Below, one piece after another: positions 39,601 to 47,678 of a DNA stretch of 64,000 nucleotides. The notes below the pieces were generated by a model, which saw nothing but the letters and a program-made list of their open reading frames with translations, was not told where the DNA came from and made no database searches. Positions within the stretch are counted from its first letter, which is position 1. Every line of letters starts with the position of its first letter. The DNA comes from Homoserinibacter sp. YIM 151385. GTDB taxonomy: Bacteria; Actinomycetota; Actinomycetes; Actinomycetales; Microbacteriaceae. The stretch lies in contig NZ_CP115175.1 in assembly GCF_027912415.1 (NCBI RefSeq), forward strand, positions 2,294,001 through 2,358,000. Reading direction: 5' to 3'. The position numbers were made by a program, and so were the translations under genes.

Positions 39601-40267
39601 CCCGCACCAGCCGGTAGCCGGCACCGCGGACGGTGGCGATGGTGGCGCGGCCGAAGGGGCGGTCCACCTTGTCGCGCAGCCGCCCGATGTAGACCTCGAC
39701 GATGTTCGCGTCGCCCTCGAAGGCGTGATCCCAGACCCCGGCGAGGATCTCGCGCTTCGAGATGACGGCGCCGTCGCTGCGCATGAGCAGGTCGAGCACC
39801 GCGAACTCGCGCGCGGTCAGGGTGACCGGGGTGCCGCCCCGGGTCACCTCCCGCGTCGCGGGGTCGAGGCGCAGGTCGCCGAGCTCGAGGACGGTCGGCC
39901 GCTCGCGGCCGCCCCGCCGGACGAGCGCGCGGATGCGGGCGACGAGCACGGCGAAGCGCGCCGGCTTCACGAGGTAGTCGTCGGCGCCGGTGTCGAGGCC
40001 CTCGACCTCATCCCACTCGCCGTCCTTCGCCGTGAGCATGAGGATCGGCGTCCAGTCCCCCTCCGCGCGCAGCTCCCGGCAGACCGCGTAGCCGCTCATG
40101 CCGGGCATCATGAGGTCGAGCACGATCGCGTCGTACTCGTGCTCGCGGGCGAACCACAGCCCGTCGACGCCGTTCGAGGCGACGTCGACCGCGAAGCCCT
40201 CCGCCTCGAGCCCGCGTCGGATGCCGTCGGCGAGGCGCACCTCGTCGTCGACCACCAGGACCCGCAT
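39593..40267 (-). CDS. OmpR-family response regulator
   Basis: 224 aa. The receiver domain (1-115) has the acidic pair D7-D8, phospho-acceptor D51 in IVLDLMMPG, T in MLTAKD and K in YLVKPARF. The C-terminal winged helix (about 125-222) ends with VRGAGYRLV, the OmpR signature. It is the first gene of the operon with the kinase and the PepSY-like gene. Direct-repeat binding sites were not found upstream with confidence. Confidence 0.95.
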   Translation of the reverse strand: MRVLVVDDEVRLADGIRRGLEAEGFAVDVASNGVDGLWFAREHEYDAIVLDLMMPGMSGYAVCRELRAEGDWTPILMLTAKDGEWDEVEGLDTGADDYLVKPARFAVLVARIRALVRRGGRERPTVLELGDLRLDPATREVTRGGTPVTLTAREFAVLDLLMRSDGAVISKREILAGVWDHAFEGDANIVEVYIGRLRDKVDRPFGRATIATVRGAGYRLVRDG

Positions 40268-40469
40268 GCCGCCAGTGTGGCGCGTCGGCGCTGAACCCGC
40301 ACTGAACGGCGCGCTCCTTGCGGCTGGCTGGGAGGCGGTCGCCTCGGCTTGCGCGGCCCCGGCCGCCGGGAGAGCCTGGATCCATCAGGTCGCGTCGCCA
40401 CTCTGAGACCGCACGCCTAGGCACCGCATCGAGTCGGGCCCGAATGTCGGGCGGTCACGGCGGACGACC

Positions 40470-40504
40470 GAGCGGGCAGGCGGTTCAGAGCCGTCTGCCC
40501 GCTC
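40470..40504 (-). terminator. Strong hairpin downstream of the first GH87 gene
   Basis: GAGCGGGCAG-g-CGG pairs with CCG-t-CTGCCCGCTC (14 pairs including one G:T) around a 7-nt loop. Confidence 0.7.
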
Positions 40505-40554
40505 CTGATCTCCGGACCGCGTGATCCGGCCCGCACGGTCTGCCTCGCACGCGA

Positions 40555-40585
40555 GGAGGCCGGGGCCCCATCGACCCCGACCTCC
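40555..40585 (-). terminator. Hairpin 20 bp after the first GH87 stop
   Basis: GGAGG-c-CGGGG pairs with CCCCG-a-CCTCC, with one internal mismatch and a 9-nt loop. It is the first of two hairpins met by transcription leaving the GH87 gene. Confidence 0.6.
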
Positions 40586-40605
40586 CGCGTCGTGGCATGC
40601 TCCGG

Positions 40606-43521
40606 CTAGAACCCGGAGTTCCCGCTCACCCGGTTCACGGTGAAGCCGCCGTCGTTCAGCAGCCCGCCCGTCCCGGAGCCCGAGACGCTCGTGTTCGTGA
40701 ACGAGGCGCTCCCGCTCGCGTGGATCTCGATCCCGTAGGTGCCGGACCCGGTGATCGCGACATCCCGGAACGAGACCTGCTGGATCGACTTCTGCCACGA
40801 CAGGAGCACGCCGGCGTAGGTGCTGTCGGCGATCGCGTTGTCCCGGATCACGACGGGCGCGTCGATCGCGTGCACGTCGGCGTAGATCCAGAGGCCGGGC
40901 AGCCGGGTGTTCCAGTTGGTCTCCATGCTGCCGGTGCGCGTGAGCGTGTTGCGCTGCACCGTCGTCGTGCCCGTGAAGGGGACGCCGAAGCGGGTGCTGA
41001 CCGCGATGCCGGCCGCCGCCTCGACGGTGTCCGCGACGAGGTTGTCCTCGACGCGGTTGCCGCCGCCCCCGCCGTAGACCGCGAGGCCGTTCGAGAGCGC
41101 GGGCGCCTGCACCGTGTTGAAGGCGAAGACGCTGTCCTGCACGGGGCTCCCGTCCGACCACATCGCGAGGCCGTCGTCGCCGGTGTTCCGGAAGGTCGAC
41201 TGCACGACCTGCGAGTTGCGCACGCCGTCGCGGAAGTTCACGCCGTCCGCGTAGGTGTCGCGCACCCGCAGCCCCACCGCGAGCACGTCCTTCGAGCCCG
41301 GGCGGACCCAGAGGCCGACCTTGGTGTGCTGGATCCAGATGTTCTGGATGAGCGTCTCGCTCGCGAAGTCGCCCTCGATCGCGGCCTGCCCGGCGGAGTC
41401 CTCGCGCTGCGTGGCGCTCCCCTGGATGGCGAGGTCGGCGATCGTGACGCCGCCGCCCGTCGCGTAGAAGCCGCCGGCGTTCCCCGTGCCGAGGATCGTC
41501 GAGTGCCACGGCCCCGCGCCGAGCACCGTGACGCCCGAGAGCTGGATCGCGGTGCTCACCTGGAAGGTGCCGGCCGGGACCCAGACGGGCGCCCCCGCCG
41601 ACTTCGCCGCGGCGACGGCCGCGGTGATCGCGGCGGTGTCGTCGCCGCCGCCCGGCGTCGCGCCGTGCGAGGCGATCGACACGGCGCCCGCGGGCGCCGT
41701 CAGCGCCGGCGGGACGGCCTCCGCCTCGACGAGGTCGATGTCGATGTACGGCACGACGGCCTGATCGATCTGGAGCCGGATCACGGTCCCGCTCGGCTGG
41801 GCCGGGATCACGACGCGCGCCTCGTCGTAGAAGCGGTGGGCGAGCCCCCCGCTCACGGTGTTGTCGAAGGGGTATCCGCCGTAGACCCAGGCGTGCTTCG
41901 AGGAGAGCGTCAGGTCGGTCAGCTTCGTGCTGCCGGCGTAGATCGCGATGGGGGCGGTCCGGCCGGTGCCGTCGGCGCTGTCGGGCAGCGAGTGGCGGAT
42001 GACGAGGCCGCTCGCGGGCGCGGCGAGCGTGATGCTCACCTGCTCGCCCGCCGCATCCAGGCGCACGGCACGTCGTCCGCTCGATTCCGCCTGCACGGTG
42101 CGGTAGACGCGGGAGGCCGCGAGCACGGTCCCGTTCGTGGTGCCGCCCTCCGCCTCGTACTGGCGGTAGGGGGTCGTCGCGCCGCGCGCGGCGAGCGAGC
42201 CCTCCCCGGCGACCGCGATGCTGTCGAGCTGCACGTCGGCGCCCGCGGTCGCGGCGCGGAGCCCGACCGTGTTGACGCCGGCCCGGACGGGCACGCTCGC
42301 GGTGACGGTGCGCCAGCCGCTGCCGGCGGGGAGGGTCACCGTCGCGGCGCGTCGGGCGTTGACGAGGAGGTCGAGCGTGCGGGCGCTCGCCGCCTGGAAG
42401 CGGATCGTGACGGTCGCGGTGGATGCCGCGGGCATCGCGAGCGTGCGGATGACGCGGGCGCCCGGCTGGGTCAGCCCCTGCACGTAGCCGGAGCCGGTGA
42501 AGCCGGCGACGGCGGTGGCGGTCGTCGCGCCGCCGGAACGGTAGGCGAGCTCGGCCTCGCCGGGGCCGGCGGGCTGGGGCGGGGTGTCGGCGGAGACCTC
42601 GAGGCGGTCGAGGTTCACGTTGCCGCTGTCGGCCGCGCCGAAGCGGAGGGCGACATCGCGGTCGCCGGCGCTCAGGGTCGCGGTCGCGGTGGCGGTGCTC
42701 CAGGTGCCCCAGCTCGCGGTGGCGGGCAGGCTCAGCTGGCCCTGCGCCGCGCCGTCGACGAGCAGGGTGAGCGTCTTCGCGCTGCCCGTCCCGTTCGCGT
42801 AGCGGAACGCGAGGGTCTTCGACCCCGCCGCGGCCACCCGCACCTTGAAGGTCGTGGTCGCGGTGCCCTTGCTTCCGTCGGTGTAGCCGCCGACGAAGCC
42901 GGTGCCGCTGAAGCCAGCGTGCTCGGTCGAGACGGCGGTGCCGCCCGTGAGGGTCGCGCTCTCGGCCTCGAAGACCGGGCCCGCGGCGTAGTCCGCGCCC
43001 GTGCCGGTCCCGCTGCCGCTCGGCGTCGTCACATCCAGCGCGTCGAGGTTGACGTTGCCGGAGTCGGCCGTGCCGAAGCGGTAGGCGATCGTGTGGCTGC
43101 CGGCCGTGAGGCTCACGCTCACGGTCCGGGTCGCCCAGGAGCTCCACCCGGAGGTGGCGCCGAGATCGATCTGCTGCGCGGCGCCGTCGACGACCAGGGT
43201 GAGCGTCTTCGCGCTGCCCGTGCCGTTGGCGTAGCGCAGGCCGAGCGCGTGCGTGCCGCTCGCGGTCGTCGAGACCGCGAAGCTCGTGGTGGCCGCGCCC
43301 TTGTTGCCGTCGGTGTAGCCGCCGACGAAGCCGGTGCCGCTGTAGCCGCCGTGCTCGGTCGAGACGACGGCGCCGCCGCTGCGGCTCGCCTGCTCGGCTT
43401 CGTAGCGGGTGGTCGCCGCATGGGCGGGGGAGGCGCCGAGGGCGAGGAGCGCGGAGCTCATCACCCCGGTGGCGACGAGCAGCGCGAGTGCGCGCCGGCT
43501 CATCCTGGACTGGACAGTCAT
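40606..43521 (-). CDS. Secreted GH87-type alpha-1,3-glucanase/mycodextranase with CBM35-like modules (1)
   Basis: 971 aa. The signal peptide is residues 1-35, cleaved after AHA. Two close copies of a CBM35/CBM6-type module follow (about 38-165 and 182-312), each with YEAE/FEAE start, GYSGTGFVGGYTDG-like loop and DSGNVNLD end, then a third diverged module. The catalytic part (about 455-971) is a right-handed beta-helix. It has the three candidate catalytic aspartates in YADGV and RNTGDDGLAMW, the GH87 pattern. GH87 enzymes cut alpha-1,3-glucan or alternating alpha-1,3/1,4-glucan. ATG 43521 has GGAG 6 nt upstream. The substrate is probably fungal wall glucan or mutan. Confidence 0.8.
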   Translation of the reverse strand: MTVQSRMSRRALALLVATGVMSSALLALGASPAHAATTRYEAEQASRSGGAVVSTEHGGYSGTGFVGGYTDGNKGAATTSFAVSTTASGTHALGLRYANGTGSAKTLTLVVDGAAQQIDLGATSGWSSWATRTVSVSLTAGSHTIAYRFGTADSGNVNLDALDVTTPSGSGTGTGADYAAGPVFEAESATLTGGTAVSTEHAGFSGTGFVGGYTDGSKGTATTTFKVRVAAAGSKTLAFRYANGTGSAKTLTLLVDGAAQGQLSLPATASWGTWSTATATATLSAGDRDVALRFGAADSGNVNLDRLEVSADTPPQPAGPGEAELAYRSGGATTATAVAGFTGSGYVQGLTQPGARVIRTLAMPAASTATVTIRFQAASARTLDLLVNARRAATVTLPAGSGWRTVTASVPVRAGVNTVGLRAATAGADVQLDSIAVAGEGSLAARGATTPYRQYEAEGGTTNGTVLAASRVYRTVQAESSGRRAVRLDAAGEQVSITLAAPASGLVIRHSLPDSADGTGRTAPIAIYAGSTKLTDLTLSSKHAWVYGGYPFDNTVSGGLAHRFYDEARVVIPAQPSGTVIRLQIDQAVVPYIDIDLVEAEAVPPALTAPAGAVSIASHGATPGGGDDTAAITAAVAAAKSAGAPVWVPAGTFQVSTAIQLSGVTVLGAGPWHSTILGTGNAGGFYATGGGVTIADLAIQGSATQREDSAGQAAIEGDFASETLIQNIWIQHTKVGLWVRPGSKDVLAVGLRVRDTYADGVNFRDGVRNSQVVQSTFRNTGDDGLAMWSDGSPVQDSVFAFNTVQAPALSNGLAVYGGGGGNRVEDNLVADTVEAAAGIAVSTRFGVPFTGTTTVQRNTLTRTGSMETNWNTRLPGLWIYADVHAIDAPVVIRDNAIADSTYAGVLLSWQKSIQQVSFRDVAITGSGTYGIEIHASGSASFTNTSVSGSGTGGLLNDGGFTVNRVSGNSGF

Positions 43522-43575
43522 CATCGACTCCGATCTCTCCCGCGCTCGGGATGCGGCCGGGATGGTCGCGCGACG

Positions 43576-43589
43576 GTTTAACGCTACAC
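43576..43589. promoter_or_regulatory. Candidate LacI operator before GH87 gene 1
   Basis: GTTTAACGCTACAC, 55 bp upstream of the start. It matches GTTTAGCGATATAG before GH87 gene 2 at GTTTAnCGnTAnA, which reads as an imperfect LacI-type palindrome centred on CG. Confidence 0.55.
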
Positions 43590-43650
43590 CGTAGCGGCGC
43601 GGCCCTCTGAGCGGAAGAGCGGATTCCCGGACATGCCCTCGCGATGCGGG

Positions 43651-44667
43651 TCAGGCGCGGCGCGGAGGCGCGACGGTCCCGCGCTCGACGAGCTCGACGC
43701 CGAGCGTGACGGGCGAGCGCGGGCCCTCGCCCCCCTCGATCTCCTCGAGCACGATCCGGGCGGCCTCCGCGACCTTCGCGCGGAGGTCCTGCGCGATCGT
43801 CGTGAGCGCGGGCCGCGTGTAGCCGCTGATCTCGAGATCGTCGAAGCCGATGATCGATAGCTCCTCCGGGACCCGCACGCCGCGCTCCGCGAGCCCCGCC
43901 ATGATCCCGATCGCGAGCACGTCCGCCGTCGCGAAGACGGCGGTCGCCTCGGGGTGGTCCTCGCGCAGCCGCAGTCCGAGCTCGCGCCCGTCCTCGAAGC
44001 TCGTGAGCACGCGCTCGACCGCGATCGAGTCGGCGTCGAGGCCGGCCGCGACGACCGCCGACCGGAAGCCCTCGAAGCGCTGCCCGACGACCCCCATCCC
44101 CTCGTACGGCGGGCCGGCGAAGAGCAGCCGGCGGTGGCCTGCGCCGGTCAGCGCGGCTCCGGCGAGCCAGCCGCCGCGGTGGTCGTCGGTGCGCACGCCG
44201 ATCGTGCGCGGGTTGGCCGAGTAGCTGTCGAGCGCGACGAGGGGGATGCCGTCGACCGCGATCCGGTCGATCTCCGAATCGGCGAACTCGACGAGCACGG
44301 CGCCGTCGAGCGACCAGCCGCGGATGGCCTGGGCGATGTCGCCCTCCTGCTCGATCCCGCGGAGGAGCACGTGGTACCCGCGGTGCCGGAGGTGCTGCTC
44401 GATGCCGCCGATGACGGCGACGGTGTGCGGGCTGAAGAGGAGGCTCGACTCCTCGCGCACGGGGACGAGCGCGGCGACGATGTGCGAGCGGGAGGCCTTG
44501 AGGCTGCGGGCCTGGATGTTGGGGACGTAGCCGAGGCGGTCGGCGATCTCCTGCACGCGGGCGATCGTGCTCTCGGAGACGCGGGCGCGCTTGCCGTTCA
44601 TGACGTTCGACACCGTCATCACGCTGACGCCGGCTGCGTCCGCGATGTCGCTGAGTCTGACGGTCAC
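43651..44667 (-). CDS. LacI-family repressor of the GH87/GH13 locus
   Basis: 338 aa. The helix-turn-helix is LSDIADAAGVSVMTVSNVMN, with hinge YVPNIQARSLKAS. The sensor domain has DGAVLVEFADSEIDRI, GVRTDDHRGGWLAG and the IGFDDLEISGYTRP end. GTG 44667 was chosen because AAGGTGG lies before it and a TAGGAT -10 box (44687-44692) lies across the upstream ATG at 44688, which therefore would not be in the mRNA. It stands between the two GH87 genes, each preceded by a similar 14-bp motif, so it most likely represses both and responds to an imported oligosaccharide. Confidence 0.88.
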   Translation of the reverse strand: MTVRLSDIADAAGVSVMTVSNVMNGKRARVSESTIARVQEIADRLGYVPNIQARSLKASRSHIVAALVPVREESSLLFSPHTVAVIGGIEQHLRHRGYHVLLRGIEQEGDIAQAIRGWSLDGAVLVEFADSEIDRIAVDGIPLVALDSYSANPRTIGVRTDDHRGGWLAGAALTGAGHRRLLFAGPPYEGMGVVGQRFEGFRSAVVAAGLDADSIAVERVLTSFEDGRELGLRLREDHPEATAVFATADVLAIGIMAGLAERGVRVPEELSIIGFDDLEISGYTRPALTTIAQDLRAKVAEAARIVLEEIEGGEGPRSPVTLGVELVERGTVAPPRRA

Positions 44668-44700
44668 GAGGCCACCTTCCGGCTTCATCCTAGGCCCCGC

Positions 44701-44751
44701 TTGACGCGGGCCGGGATCGGGTCTAGCGTTCCACCAAGTTTAGCGATATAG
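44701..44751 (+). promoter_or_regulatory. Promoter and candidate LacI operator of the GH87-GH13 operon
   Basis: -35 TTGACG (44701-44706), 17-bp spacer, -10 TAGCGT (44724-44729). GTTTAGCGATATAG (44738-44751) covers the expected start point and matches the motif before GH87 gene 1. AAGGAGA follows before ATG 44772. Confidence 0.7.
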
Positions 44752-44771
44752 CTTCGGTCGAAGGAGACCCC

Positions 44772-47678
44772 ATGCCCGCACCCGCATCGTCGCGCACCCG
44801 CCTCGCGGTCGCCGCGGCGAGCCTCGCCGCCCTCGTCGCCGGCTCGCTCGCGGTCGCCTCCCCGGCGGCCGCCGCGGCCGCCGCCCTCGAGTACGAGGCC
44901 GAGGACGCCGTCCTCACCGGCGGCGCGGGCGTGAACGCGAACCACCTCGGCTACTCGGGCTCCGGCTTCGTCGACGGATTCGTCCTCGACCACCGGGGGG
45001 AGGCGCAGGTCGCGTTCCGCGTCGAGGTCCCGGAGGCCGGCGAGTACGGGCTCAACCTCCGCTACGCGAACGGCCTCGGCGCCGACATGACGCTCTCCCA
45101 GGTCGCGGGCGGCGAGGACCGGCAGATCACCCTGCCGTCCGCCGTCGGCGCGGGATGGAGCCGGTGGTTCGTGCACCAGGAGGTCGTCGAGCTCGAGGCG
45201 GGCGAGCAGGAGATCCTGTACCGCTTCGACGACGACGACACCGGCAACGTCAACCTCGACGCGATCGCGCTCACCGAGGTCGGCGACCTGACGGCGCCCG
45301 GCGGCGGCGCGACCGACCCGGACGACGTGCCCGGCGCGGGCGCCGACACCCGCTGGGATGCCGTCTCGGCGAAGCTGCGGACGACGACCGCACCGCGCGG
45401 CGGCCGCGCCTACCAGGCCGAGGGCGGCCTCGCCGCGAACGGCGCCATCACGGGCGAGCGCGCGGTCGACCTCCGCGCGGAGCGCGCCCGCCTCGTCCTC
45501 ACCACGTTCGCCACGGACGCGCGCCGCCAGCTCCTCACCATCCGGTACCGGAGCGCGCAGGCGGCGACGCTCGTCGCGGGCGCCGACGGACTCCCGCTCG
45601 GCACCGTCACGCTGCCGCGGAGTCGCGGCTGGCGCGACATCGCCATCGCCGTCTCGCCGCGCCAGGGCCTCGGCACCTTCGAGCTCCGCCGACGCGGCGA
45701 CGCCCTCGCCGGCGAGCTCGCGATCGACGGCATCCGCCTGCAGCGCGGCAGCGCGCCGGCCGCCCGGGGGGCGAGCCTGGGCACCAGGGTCTACGAGGCG
45801 GAGCACGGCGTGACGACCGGGCGCATCCTCGCCCCCAGCCGCGCCTTCCGCGAGCTCGCGGCCGAGGCCTCCGGCCGCCAGGCGGTCGCCCTCGAGTCGA
45901 CGGGGGAGTCGATCAGCTGGAAGCTCGATGCGCCCGCCGACGCGCTCGCGCTCCGCGCCTCCATCCCCGACACCGCCGACGGCGCCGGACGGACCGCCGC
46001 GCTCGGGCTCTACGCCGGCACGCGGAAGCTCGCCGACGTCGCCGTGTCGAGCACGCACGCCTGGGTCTACGGCGCCTACCCGTACGGCAACGACCCCGCC
46101 GACGGCGGCGCGCAGCGCTTCTTCGACGAGAGCCGGGCGAGCTTCGCGAAGGTCCCCGCGGGCACCGAGCTGCGCCTCGTGAAGACGGCCGCCTCGCGCG
46201 ACGTGCCCATCACGGTCGATCTCATCGAGACCGAGCGGCGCGCCCCGGCCCGCGTCAAGCCGGCCGGCTACATCGACATCCGCGCCCACGGCGCGGTCGC
46301 GGGCGACGCGCGGGACGACGCCGACGCGATCCAGGCCGCCGTCGACGAGGCGCAGGAGGCCGGTACCGGCGTCTGGATCCCCGCGGGCCGCTTCGTCGTG
46401 TCGCGCACCATCCGGCTCTCCGAGGTCGCCATCCGCGGCGCGGGTCCCTGGTACTCGACCCTCGCGGGCCGCGACGCGAAGGGCGGCCTCTACGCCATGG
46501 GCACGGGCGTCACGATCGCCGACCTCATGATCGACGGGGATGTGCGGTACCGCGACGACGCGCGCTTCGACTCCGGGATCGAGGGGAACTTCGGCCAGGG
46601 CTCGCTCGTGCAGGACGTCTGGGTCGCCCACACGAAGACCGGCGTCTGGGTGGATGCCGGCACCGACGGACTGCTCGTGGTCGGGGCGCGCGTGCGCGAC
46701 GCCTATGCCGACGGCATCCACCTCCACGGCCGGGTCGCCGACGCGCGCGTCGAGCACGCGAGCGTGCGGAACACGGGCGACGACGCCATGGCCATGTGGT
46801 CGGTCGGCGGCGCGGTCACGCGCGGCGTCTTCTCGCGCAGCACCGTGCAGTCGCCGCTGCTCGGCAACGGGGCCGCCATCTACGGCGGCGACGCGAACCG
46901 CATCGAGCGGTCGATCATCGCCGACACGCTGACGGCGCCTGCCGGGATCGCGGTGAGCACGCGGTTCAACCCGGTGCCGTTCAGCGGCACGACCGTCGTC
47001 GCCGACAACGACATCCACCGCAGCGGCGGCTGGGAGCCGAACTGGAGCACCTCCTTCGGCGGGATCTGGGTCTTCGCCGACACCAGCCACATCACGACCC
47101 CGGTGGTCATCACCCGCACCCGCATCATCGACTCCGCCTACGAGGGGCTCCTCGTCAGCGGCAGCCATCGGGTGGACGACCTCCGCGTGAGCGACACGCG
47201 CATCGAGGGCACCGGCTCCTACGCGGTGGCCGCGCGCGTCGGCGGCGAGCACCGCTTCACCCGGGTGACGGCCGCGGGCGTCACCGAGCCGGCCGACGGC
47301 CGGAACCACCTCTGGGGCACCTTCGTCGACGGAGGCGGCAACACCGGCCTGCTCGAGGCGGCGACCGCGGGCTGCACCGTGAAGGTCGCCGCGACGCCCG
47401 TCGTCCGGGGGCGCTTCACGACGCTCGTGACCATCCGCAACACGGGCTCGAGCGCGCTCGAGGCCCGGTCCCTCGCCTGGCACGCGGGCAGCGGGGAGGC
47501 GGTGCGCCGTGCCGTCCTCGCCGATGTCGCGCAGAACGGCGCCCGCGTCGAGGCCTCGCTCGGCGGCCCCGCGATCCGGCCCGGGAAGACGCGCGTCTTC
47601 GCGATCGCCGGCACCGCGAACGCCGACCGCGTCGCCGCCCCGAGCGGCTTCGTGCTCGACGGGGTGAGCTGCCGATGA
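44772..47678 (+). CDS. Secreted GH87-type alpha-1,3-glucanase/mycodextranase (2)
   Basis: 968 aa. Signal peptide to about residue 37 (alanine-rich cleavage region). One CBM35-like module (about 40-165) is followed by a diverged module (about 205-325). The GH87 beta-helix (about 340-815) is clearly related to protein 1: shared HAWVYG, IRGAGPWYSTLAG, YADGI and RNTGDDAMAMW segments, with the three aspartates kept. A C-terminal extension of about 150 residues (two cysteines) has no counterpart in protein 1. It starts the operon with the GH13 gene, overlapping it by 4 bp. The two enzymes may differ in chain length or linkage preference. Confidence 0.8.
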   Translation: MPAPASSRTRLAVAAASLAALVAGSLAVASPAAAAAAALEYEAEDAVLTGGAGVNANHLGYSGSGFVDGFVLDHRGEAQVAFRVEVPEAGEYGLNLRYANGLGADMTLSQVAGGEDRQITLPSAVGAGWSRWFVHQEVVELEAGEQEILYRFDDDDTGNVNLDAIALTEVGDLTAPGGGATDPDDVPGAGADTRWDAVSAKLRTTTAPRGGRAYQAEGGLAANGAITGERAVDLRAERARLVLTTFATDARRQLLTIRYRSAQAATLVAGADGLPLGTVTLPRSRGWRDIAIAVSPRQGLGTFELRRRGDALAGELAIDGIRLQRGSAPAARGASLGTRVYEAEHGVTTGRILAPSRAFRELAAEASGRQAVALESTGESISWKLDAPADALALRASIPDTADGAGRTAALGLYAGTRKLADVAVSSTHAWVYGAYPYGNDPADGGAQRFFDESRASFAKVPAGTELRLVKTAASRDVPITVDLIETERRAPARVKPAGYIDIRAHGAVAGDARDDADAIQAAVDEAQEAGTGVWIPAGRFVVSRTIRLSEVAIRGAGPWYSTLAGRDAKGGLYAMGTGVTIADLMIDGDVRYRDDARFDSGIEGNFGQGSLVQDVWVAHTKTGVWVDAGTDGLLVVGARVRDAYADGIHLHGRVADARVEHASVRNTGDDAMAMWSVGGAVTRGVFSRSTVQSPLLGNGAAIYGGDANRIERSIIADTLTAPAGIAVSTRFNPVPFSGTTVVADNDIHRSGGWEPNWSTSFGGIWVFADTSHITTPVVITRTRIIDSAYEGLLVSGSHRVDDLRVSDTRIEGTGSYAVAARVGGEHRFTRVTAAGVTEPADGRNHLWGTFVDGGGNTGLLEAATAGCTVKVAATPVVRGRFTTLVTIRNTGSSALEARSLAWHAGSGEAVRRAVLADVAQNGARVEASLGGPAIRPGKTRVFAIAGTANADRVAAPSGFVLDGVSCR

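Larger units (their letters stand above)
40268..40605. other. Gene-free region with two hairpins
   Basis: 338 bp between the response regulator start and the GH87 stop. It contains two hairpins at the GH87 side (40470-40504 and 40555-40585) and presumably the regulator promoter near 40270-40330, where no clear boxes were recognised. Confidence 0.6.

Noticed and set aside
45155-47674. Long plus-strand frame joined in front of the GH13 gene
   Set aside because: It is the shadow of the GH87 gene in another frame. The GH13 gene has its own ATG at 47675 in an ATGA overlap, so no fusion is claimed.
40606-47678. Pectate lyase, polygalacturonase or GH55 identity for the two beta-helix proteins
   Set aside because: The paired YADG and NTGDDxxAxW segments with three aspartates fit GH87 better. 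No GH28 catalytic motifs were seen, and the neighbours are alpha-glucan genes.
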